A model generated the notes under the pieces. The model made no database searches. It saw only the letters and a program-made list of their open reading frames with translations, and had not been told where the DNA came from. From Takakia lepidozioides (Eukaryota > Streptophyta > Takakiopsida > Takakiales > Takakiaceae), in the NCBI GenBank assembly GCA_030704615.1, contig CM060731.1, forward strand, positions 62,478,756-62,542,755: 64,000 nt of DNA, read 5' to 3'. Positions 56,001 to 64,000 of this stretch are shown piece after piece; the first letter of the stretch is position 1, and each line of letters opens with the position of its first letter. Position numbers and translations under genes: made by a program.

Positions 56001-59000
56001 ATGTGGACAAAGCATATGGGTGTGGAATCATCCACTCGGCGGAGTTTGTTATTATGCACAACGAAGATGATATTCTTTTTCTTGGTTGTTTCTGTTGTAA
56101 TCTTGTTGTGGATCAAGCTTTATAAGCAATCATTTCATTCACCACATCAGGCTATGCACAACAACATTATCTACACAGTATATCGCAAACACACATCGCA
56201 GAAGTTTCATATAACTGAAAACAGATATATGCACCATAAAATATTAATGCATCCAAAAAATGATTCAATAGAATGGGTCTCCACTTATCGATTCCATACG
56301 GTTAAGCATTATATTAAAATGAAATTAGCTGGATCAGTGGTAAACCTATTCCTTGATACTGGCAGCCAGCACACATGGATAAATTGTCATTTACCCGTTA
56401 CACTCCCAGACGAACTTTTTCCGGATGATTATGCAAATGTATCTTGTTCAAAGGTTATCTTATAACTATTTGGATTCATTCTTTTCTAGTTATCTTTCAT
56501 TTGTTTGCGTATGCAACCTTTAAACCCTCTATAAATATGATACATGTCTTACCATGTTTATTAAAATAACCAGGACAATGCACTTGTCCAAACCTCTTCG
56601 AAGGACTTGAAAGTCCTGGCTAGGTATCCACCTCATTAGATAAAACATAGAATGGCTATGTAATTGTGAACCCACGACCATAATTGTGTTCATTTAAGTT
56701 TAAGCAAATCATTTGTACTTGAATTCGCGTAACCTTCTTGATCCAATTCCTTGCAAGCTGCATGAGTACTGTATTGACATAAAATAGGTGTGTGAAAACA
56801 TGTTAACATTTTGCAATATTCATTGTTGATGTATTTTCAGTCATGTATCATGCATGCAGATTTTTACTCATGTATGCTTTTAAAGTGTATTTAAAACTGA
56901 ATAGTTCTTCTACATACACAAAATCTAACATGCATTGACATAAGAAACCTCCAACAGACAACCCAATGGTTAGGCGTGCAAGGATGCCTTATATAAGCAA
57001 TCCTTCAATATATAGATGTCATCCATCATAGCCAACCTAGCCACTTAAAAAAGGGGTCACTGGTCAACCAGTTATGTAAGCATGTAGGTACATGGGATTT
57101 TGAGTCCTAGAGTTCTCCACCTTCTAGTAGTCTTTTATGGGGTGATTCAGCGACACAAAAACTTATGTGTGCTTAAAAAAGAGCCAGCAATTTTTTTCTT
57201 TCTTCACGGAAGATCGATAATCATCAGCAAGAGTTTATTGAAAAAATCATGATACCATATTATTTTTTAAAGTGTTATTAATGAATTAAAAAGTTTAATT
57301 CATATCATTCATCCAATTGTATTGAGTGAATGTCTTGAAATAATTTAGTACAGTTTTTGAGATGACAAAATGTTTTTTTAATAGCAAGTCCATAGATACT
57401 ATGTGGAACGTCTACAATAAATATTTCCACCGACAACCAAGTTGTAGCCCAGTGGTAATGGGCACATACAGAAGTGGTTCAATCCACCATTTGGTGTCAC
57501 AAAGGTGTCCACCTTCCCGCCGGAAGGCAGTAGCCCTTCAGGCTCAAGAGACACCTTAATTTATCTTAATTTACGCTTCCTTCGGAAGGTATATTATATT
57601 ATATTATTATTTCCCCATTTTTTTAATTCTGATTTTTTGGAATGTTGAACTCATTGTCAATTTTTTGTTTGTAGAAGTGGATAAGTCCAAATGAAGCCTA
57701 CTCCTTGATATGTAACAACATTTGGTGAATGAATAATTTGTGATATTGGAATTTTATAAATTTTACTTTTATTTTTTTATAAGTAGATAAGCCTACTAAA
57801 TGAACCTACATTTTGACATGTATCTAGGATGTACACACACATATATATATATATAATGATCTATTTATAGTTTGATTATTCTTATGATATTTAATTTGTT
57901 ATCATAAATTTAAATTGTTTATAAAAGTATAGCTATATTAACTATTAACATAATTGAATGTGTATTTTCTAAAATAAAATATTTTAGATTATTGCAAGGG
58001 AGGGAAAAATAAAACCCTCCAGTGAAGCAACACACCACATGTGGCAAGGGATGAGCCAAAAGCCGAGAACTCTAGATCAGCAATATTTTTCAGGTCTAGA
58101 GTTAGGTAATCTTAAAGTCATAATTTTAGTTGTACATTTTAATATCCAGGGAGCAAATGGAATATATTATGCTGTATATGAAGATCTGATGAATTGTAAA
58201 GAACAACTGCGATGTATGCCTAAAAGAAAATGTAAACGCAAATTTCATTGGTTATGTTACTTTTTGATCGAGTATATGGATTCTTCATTTGTATATGGTG
58301 CATTCGTGGGACAAAAACTTGCATTTAGACTTACTGATGCTAATCGAGTATCCTCTGAGATGTCAGCAACAATCGTGTTTGGGTAAAATATTTTAATTAC
58401 ATTGACAATAATTAATGTTCGAACATCAATAATTTTTTTTGGAAATGTTACTAATTATTGTAGGCTCTCATTTAAGATATCAACGTCTTCAATACGCCTA
58501 TGGGCCCCGCCAGTACGGCCCATGGTGTCAGCTCATACGCCCACTGCCCATCCACCGGTTCTGCTGGAGGGTCCATTGGATAGTTTAGTATGTAGGTGGC
58601 AATGTTTTTTTCTTACATAAAGTATGTACTGGTAATGCACATAAAACATTATTTATTTCTAAGGTTTGCCTAGGGAGTGGGTAGTGTGGCAGCTAAGAGC
58701 AATGAATAACAAGCATGAGGTTTGGTGTTCAATTCTTGTTAGGTGGTAATGGGCTCTGGTAATGTGTATATATTTTGTATAATGGTTCTTTCTAAGTCTT
58801 GTTCTTCTACGGCGGCGGGCCTTCCAACGGACTGGACAGACCCTTCACTGGATTGGGCAGGCGGCAAACCTTCCAGCTGGGCAGACCATCTAGCAGAGTG
58901 GGCATGTGGATTCACAATCCACTCTGCACGTACCCTCTAGCGGACTTGCAGAGTGGACTAGACTGCAGAGTGGACCCTCTCAATGGACTCTGGGTCCATC

Positions 59001-60783
59001 GGGCTTTGCAGAGTCGGTGGACCCTCTAGCCAGTGTTTTTTTTTTCTAGCAAAACAATCGCCAAATTTCGACCTGGAAAATGGGTCAGCTACCTGTGCAA
59101 AGGAATTACGGGGGGATAAAATCCAAAACTTTCGCCAAAAAGCACCAGTAGTTGAAAATTAGGAGCCTAATTCTGCATACGTGGACCAGTTAAAGTTTGC
59201 CACCTGGAATATAGCCACTTTTCTAGCCTTGCCACCTCGTTATTCTTGCCACATGGGCATTGGATAGATTTAACATGTGGCCCGCCAATGATTTTCGAAA
59301 AATGAGTAATTTTATGGGCCACAGTAGACCTGCTTGCCCGGTAGACCCACCAGCAGACCTTCTTGCCCGACAGACCCGCAGACAGGGCGCTCCCACCCTT
59401 CACGACCCTCTTTGCTACACATGGGCCCGCCGCATGCACACGAGAGTGCGCATTGAAGACGCTACTCTCTTTCAATGAGAAGCTAACTATGTCATAAACA
59501 ACATATATTATTATTACACTTACACTATGTAATTTAAAATGATCAGGTGTGGTCGTAAGTCCCGAATTGGTTTAAATACACTACTGGATGGATTGTTGGG
59601 TTTAAGCAACAATGTATATTCAATGCATGCACAATTGCAACAGGCCGGTATTATTGACAAAGTGGTGGCTGATTGTTTCGATATAAATGATGATTATCTC
59701 AATAATTTTAAAGATCATCCTGCAGATTATTTGATATTAGGATTTCCTAATATTGACTTTGGTAAGCAACACATTATGTGGACAAACCAATACAGACCAA
59801 GGTCAGTAAACTGAATTATATCAATTGACAATATTGGAATAGAGCAGCTTGTGGGGAAAACATTAAAGATACAAGCAAACCATACTCATGAATTTAAATT
59901 GTAAAGCCTTGAATGATTGTTGATCATTTGTTAGAATCTTTCTAATTTTATTCTAAGTATCAGTTTATTAGACTTCTGATTATGACAATGGAGTATTTGG
60001 TACGTCTCAACTTGAATTTGAGCATAATTTTAAGCCTAAGCCCAAGGCCACCTAGTCGAGCATTGAAGAATGAATTCCACAAGTCTCTATGTTGGGTGTC
60101 ACCCAATATAACCAACGTCCCCACAAAAAAAAGTTGTAGGATGAACCAATATATAATTTCCATCCTTAGAGGGGATTACCTTCTTGTGAGTAGTATCATA
60201 ATGAATCCTTCCCATGCCTTTAACCAAGAATAAACTGAATATGAATTGAGTTCTTTTAAGCCACACAACTTAAATGCATTTAAGAACATTGAACAGTATA
60301 TTATACTCATATATCTGATTTTAATGTTAGATGAAATTTATTATAAATAATATAATATTAACAAGATTAATATCATGACAATCTGAAGATTAAGATTTAT
60401 TTAAAACATTTCCAGAGAAAATGGTGTTGAAGAGTACTATGATTGAATTCTGCGAGATTTAATTTCATTTTGTGTCCATGAAGAAGAGCTACAGCAATGA
60501 ATACTTTGCATTTGCTAAATAATGTTCTTAAAGTTTACATGTTATGCTGACATAGTTGGAAAAAACTCACTATTGTATCATTAATATTTTTATTATATTT
60601 TATTCGTAAGTTATGTGTATAATATAGTGCGATAACTCGACCTTGAGTGTTGCAGTGTACGCGACTACATTGCATAGTATTTCATATGGAGAAAACCTGC
60701 TATTCAGAGGATCAGCAGTCACGCAATTTGATAGTGGATGTACCTTTACCAAACTCAAGTCACCATTCTATGACAATGATTGA
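56001..60783 (+). CDS. Pepsin-like (A1) aspartic protease, diverged, possibly truncated
   Basis: Exons that join in phase: 56001-56453, 58150-58382, 59547-59801 (or 59761) and 60648 or 60656 to 60783. The N terminus has one hydrophobic helix (about residues 24-41, MIFFFLVVSVVILLWI), so a signal anchor is likely. First active site FLDTGSQHTWINC; then the Cys-rich insert of plant nepenthesin-type enzymes (NVSCSK, KEQLRCMPKRKC, FLIEYMDSSFVYGAFVGQKLAF); FGCGRKS; DGLLGLSNNVYSMHAQLQQAGII; WTNQY; TTLHSISYG; second active site FDSGCTFT. The stop at 60781 removes the last ~120 residues expected of the family. A possible terminal exon (SKGVRLGL...ENVIG, from about 62434) is weak. Both catalytic Asp are kept. 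It may be a diverged gene or a recent pseudogene. The introns hold SINE and other repeats. Confidence 0.68.
57440..57575 (+). repeat. tRNA-derived SINE inside the protease intron
   Basis: A box TAGCCCAGTGG (57445-57455) and B box GGTTCAATCCA (57476-57486) at slightly short tRNA spacing. They are followed by a body ending in a T-rich stretch and a GGAAGG inverted motif (CTTCCTTCGGAAGG, about 57570-57583). Confidence 0.55.
58670..58760 (+). repeat. Weak tRNA-derived SINE head
   Basis: TGGCAGCTAAG (58687) followed by GGTGTTCAATTC (58724) resembles diverged A and B boxes at tRNA spacing. Lower support than the others. It lies in the second large intron of the protease gene. Confidence 0.3.
58800..59030. 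repeat. Short repeats in the protease intron
   Basis: GC-richer block with repeated GCAGAGTGGAC, GGACCCTCTAG and CTGGGCAGAC units, including copies at 58935-58985. Open frames here reflect the repeats. No gene. Confidence 0.5.
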
Positions 60784-62660
60784 TCGTCAGCTATGCCATG
60801 TAAAGGACTAGAGACCACACGATGGTGAAAAATGGTTGTTTATTCTCATGATGCTCTCTGAAGTGCTCCTGGAAAGTTTTCAGTACATAAACATTTATCC
60901 CATTGGATGGGTGATTGTAATTTGGTGACCATTTTAGGTCCTCTAATACAATAGGGTTCCCATAGTCAGATTTCAGTTCTATACAGATTGCAACATATTT
61001 AAATTAAAGATCAATTTTGAGAAGGATTGGGTCTGGTCAGTGATAAATGGGATCACTGATCAGTCTAGATCACTGATAAATGGGATAAATGGGGGTCACT
61101 CTGAGACATGTAACACGTCACGAGCAAACAAATGTTTGTACTGAAAAAGGAACTTTTTAATATATTTAGTTACATAAATATAAATACTGAAGGGGGTTAG
61201 TTTTTTAGTGAATTATAACTTACAGAAGGGGTATGTTTACGACAGTCACATGTCTGGTATTATTTTACTCCATTGTAAGACTTAAAACTAGCATTATTTG
61301 TTTCTTTGTATCACGGTATGAACTATAGAACTCCTATAGAAGGGTAAATTACGAGTATAATCTACATAAGGGGGTATTTTACCAACCTACTTTTTACAAT
61401 ATTACATACTTAGGCGATTTAAATTTTAAGACAATACATACATATAGAACGGTTTTAAATTCACAAAAGTTATATTATATAGAATTTTTTCAATACCCCA
61501 CGTTCGCAGGTGGTATAGGACATTTACAAAGAGTGACCAACCCCCCCCCCCCCCCAAGAACAGAACCTCAAAATGTATTCAAGTAGCACAATTTTATGTG
61601 GTGATCATAATGTACTAGTGCTTGAAAGGTAGAGCACTTGTTGATAATGCAACAATGGGGGGTTTCCTAACTCTTGCATTGTAGTTGCAAGTTTACGTTT
61701 TAAATTTGAAAATATGGCTGAATTATATATTGATCCTTGTAGATTTTTTTTTCGAGATTTCGTAGACATAAGTATGTCTACTGACAATGATATATATATA
61801 TATACACACACACACAAAGAAAGAAGAGGTTACTTGATCTATTTAACTTGATCGTAAAGCAAATTTATTATTTATATTTATCACACTTCTGGATTGTACT
61901 AGGCTCCGCGATTTGGGCCATCCAAACTTTAGGAAAAACAGATTGACTCCAGCTGTTCACCGAGGTAGAAATAACATCGTCATACCTATTCAAGTATCGC
62001 TAATCAATATTAATCCGAAATCCCGGCCAGATAATTCCACGTGGAAGAATTGATATGTTGAACTGATTTGTTCACATGAGGTTGAAGATACATTCAATTA
62101 AAATCTAATCTAATTATATATGTATATATATGTACATAGTTTTGCATATATGTATATATATATGCATATATCCTGAAAGTTTATTTTACCCAAGAACATG
62201 ATTAGACAGGCTTTACTTACACCAGGTTTTGAGTAGTGTTTTTATTATTTTCCTATCCTCATAAACTATTCTTATCGTAAGCAAATGACGTGCAGTTGTT
62301 CCTAAACTTTAAAGGATCATATCGTGCACCCAGGCATCATGCTTAAAATTTGCTCAAATAACATAAAATCATATATTAATAGACGCACAATGGCTAACTA
62401 GCTTATATATGTATATGTATGTTCTTGTGCAGAGTAAAGGAGTGCGCCTTGGACTAGAGGGTAAAGCATATTCAGAAAATGTGATTGGCAAGATTGGTGG
62501 TACTTTCAACATCTTTAGGGCTCTGCCCCTTTTACAATTAAAAATAACTTGAATGTACTCTAACTATATATAAACAAGTAACATGGTTTTGCATTTTTGA
62601 TAAATAATAATCCTAAATAATAATAATCTCCTCAACTAGTTCACGAAGGAGTTCACCTCC
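60784..62660. other. AT-rich intergenic
   Basis: No gene recognised. Contains short direct repeats GATAAATGGGATCACTGAT (61040-61095), a poly-C tract (61541-61554) and several TA/CA microsatellites (61790-61815, 62120-62170). Confidence 0.4.
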
Positions 62661-62860
62661 TGCTGAATGGTTTCTCATCCTACTGGATGGTATTTCTTTT
62701 CATATTTGTCTCTTGGCTCGTCCTAACCATGTTGGTGTGTATGCTTTATGGGCCCACGGGGATTTTATTTTTTTCCCCATCATCAATAAATATCGAGGGC
62801 TTCCATCCTTTTCAAAAATAATAAAAATAATAATGATAATAATAATATGATCTATCATAT
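62660..62860 (+). repeat. 5'-truncated LINE 3' end
   Basis: Text with an AATAAATATCGAGGGCTTCC motif and then an A-rich tail (CAAAAATAATAAAAATAATAATG), the form of other plant L1 3' ends in this window. No coding sequence remains. Confidence 0.5.
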
Positions 62861-63162
62861 ATATTCAAGACTGGATACAAACATTCCGATCACATATTTG
62901 TAATGTTATGTTTTATATTTATCGTTATATAATCATGCATTTTAGTTACACATATATTCAAAGTAAGAAACAATATGATTTTTTGAAATGGATTGATTGA
63001 CAGCCATATCGATGGCGGGCTATTTGTTCATATATGATAATACAAATGACCGCATTGGATGGATGGATAGTCCATCTTGTGACCATATTACACAACGAAA
63101 TGGGAATCCAAAAGGAATAAACTCTCAGGGGAACCACAAGCAACTTGGTGGATAACAGCCTT

Positions 63163-64000
63163 ATGCAGGTCTGGTTAGCACAAGGGCCAGTAGAGGGCAA
63201 AGCACCACGAAAGCTCACCCAAAGCGAGATGAATGAGCTCAAGTTGCAGATGCAAAACATTGCCACAACTACTATAGACAATGTCTATAGTAGGATAGCA
63301 GAGTTACAAGAGGATGTAGACGGACTGCAGACTCAAGTGGAAGACCTCACTTCAAACATCGACAAAAGAGTCTATATCCCTCAGGAACAGCTAATGGCTT
63401 CTTATTTACAAGCCAGAACTTTGGCTTTTCAGTCTTCACAGGAGGTGCATGAGATGCCAATGATACAAGAGCCAGTACCACCACCACCACAACAAGTCAC
63501 TGTACCAGTAGCTGAACCTGTGGTTACTACAACCACACCACAGCCACCACAGCCGGAGGTATGGGGCAATGCCGCTTTTAACCCACCTAAAACTCCAGCT
63601 GCAAGGGAGTACAGTATGGCTATGATTATGCCCTTCAACCAAATTCCCATCATGTTGGATTTGGCTTGGAAAGAATTTAGTCCTCCGCAGTCATTCGCAC
63701 ATTACTACCAAATCATGCGTATTTGGCTGCCAGTGGCAACTAGGACTAAAGTTCTTCCGAACAATCGACATGTTGAAGATCATCACTTTGCACAATACTG
63801 GCACGAGGCAGGTACCATGTTGAGGGAATTGATTGCTTTCCAGGTTGTACATGGACTCATTTATACCAAGACCAAGGAGGTAGCAAGTATTGTCATGGGA
63901 TGCGGGTTATACTACGCTGCTTGTTTTCTGGTACGTTACCACATTGAGCAACAAAAGATGCAAACACGCTTTCTGAGTTATTCCAGTGGAGATCATTGGG
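63163..64000 (+). CDS. Unrecognised protein with coiled coil, proline-rich linker and helical domain (runs off window)
   Basis: Open from the TAA at 63118 to the window end. The first ATG is 63163, giving at least 279 residues with no stop. Residues about 22-75 look like a coiled coil (MNELKLQMQNIA, RIAELQEDVDGLQTQVEDL). A Pro/Thr/Val-rich linker (PVPPPPQQVTVPVAEPVV) follows. The rest (from about PFNQIPIMLDLAW) is a helical, aromatic-rich domain with QIMRIWLPVATRTK and LYYAACFLVRYH. Codon use is regular. I do not recognise the family. A capsid-like or gag-like protein of an unidentified retroelement, or a lineage-specific gene, are the options considered, and neither is supported by a diagnostic motif. 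Confidence 0.55.
   Translation, partial: MQVWLAQGPVEGKAPRKLTQSEMNELKLQMQNIATTTIDNVYSRIAELQEDVDGLQTQVEDLTSNIDKRVYIPQEQLMASYLQARTLAFQSSQEVHEMPMIQEPVPPPPQQVTVPVAEPVVTTTTPQPPQPEVWGNAAFNPPKTPAAREYSMAMIMPFNQIPIMLDLAWKEFSPPQSFAHYYQIMRIWLPVATRTKVLPNNRHVEDHHFAQYWHEAGTMLRELIAFQVVHGLIYTKTKEVASIVMGCGLYYAACFLVRYHIEQQKMQTRFLSYSSGDHW

Noticed and set aside
61541-61554. Poly-C tract as a structured regulatory element
   Set aside because: An isolated homopolymer in AT-rich DNA. Slippage or an assembly artefact is at least as likely.

Overview
This window is nuclear DNA from a land plant, most likely a seedless one (bryophyte, lycophyte or fern), but the species cannot be named from the sequence. The genes have spliceosomal introns with plant-type GT/AG junctions. 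They include a plant-type RECG1 helicase, a PLS-type pentatricopeptide repeat (PPR) protein and a tail-anchored cytochrome b5. Most of the remaining sequence consists of plant-type retroelements (L1 LINEs and a Ty3/gypsy element), DNA transposons and tRNA-derived SINEs.

Layout. The first 16 kb carry the host genes, all on the + strand. These are the 3' part of a RECG1-like helicase (1-4410), a CDPK/CAMK-like kinase without EF-hands (7584-9116, three exons), a long PPR protein (11709-14174) and cytochrome b5 (15040-15793). From 16 to 25 kb there is gene-free DNA with a SINE, a hAT-like element with a MITE nested in it, a candidate piggyBac-like TTAA-flanked MITE and a non-autonomous CACTA element. 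From 25.5 to 36.5 kb lies one large minus-strand Ty3/gypsy LTR retrotransposon. A tripeptidyl-peptidase II relic follows (37.8-38.3 kb), then AT-rich DNA. An L1-type LINE on the minus strand (41.3 to about 49 kb) is followed on the + strand by an ORF1-only LINE with a target-site duplication (52.6-55.4 kb). A diverged pepsin-type aspartic protease gene is spread over 56.0-60.8 kb. An unrecognised open frame runs off the right edge (63163-64000).

Main find. The gypsy element carries a cytosine-5 DNA methyltransferase domain, with motifs I, IV, VI, VIII, IX and X in order, in the same frame as gag and protease and upstream of the reverse transcriptase. It ends in a PHD-finger-like tail after the integrase. 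The copy is decayed: it has about a dozen in-frame stops, mostly TAG, two frame changes, and a deletion that removes the reverse transcriptase catalytic core. The sequence next to its 5' LTR is not a normal tRNA primer site but is complementary over 11-12 bases to a stretch inside its own LTR, which suggests self-priming. Its LTR boundaries are also permuted. Capture of DNA methyltransferases by retrotransposons has been reported in charophyte algae and dinoflagellates (de Mendoza and colleagues, 2018). The combination seen here, in what looks like a land plant, is the part most worth following up.

How the parts relate. The host genes look unrelated to one another and are not in operons: organelle DNA maintenance (RECG1), signalling (kinase), organelle RNA processing (PPR), and electron transfer at the ER (cytochrome b5). 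The rest records successive transposon insertions. Gene models rest on frame continuity across splice sites and on family motifs read by eye.
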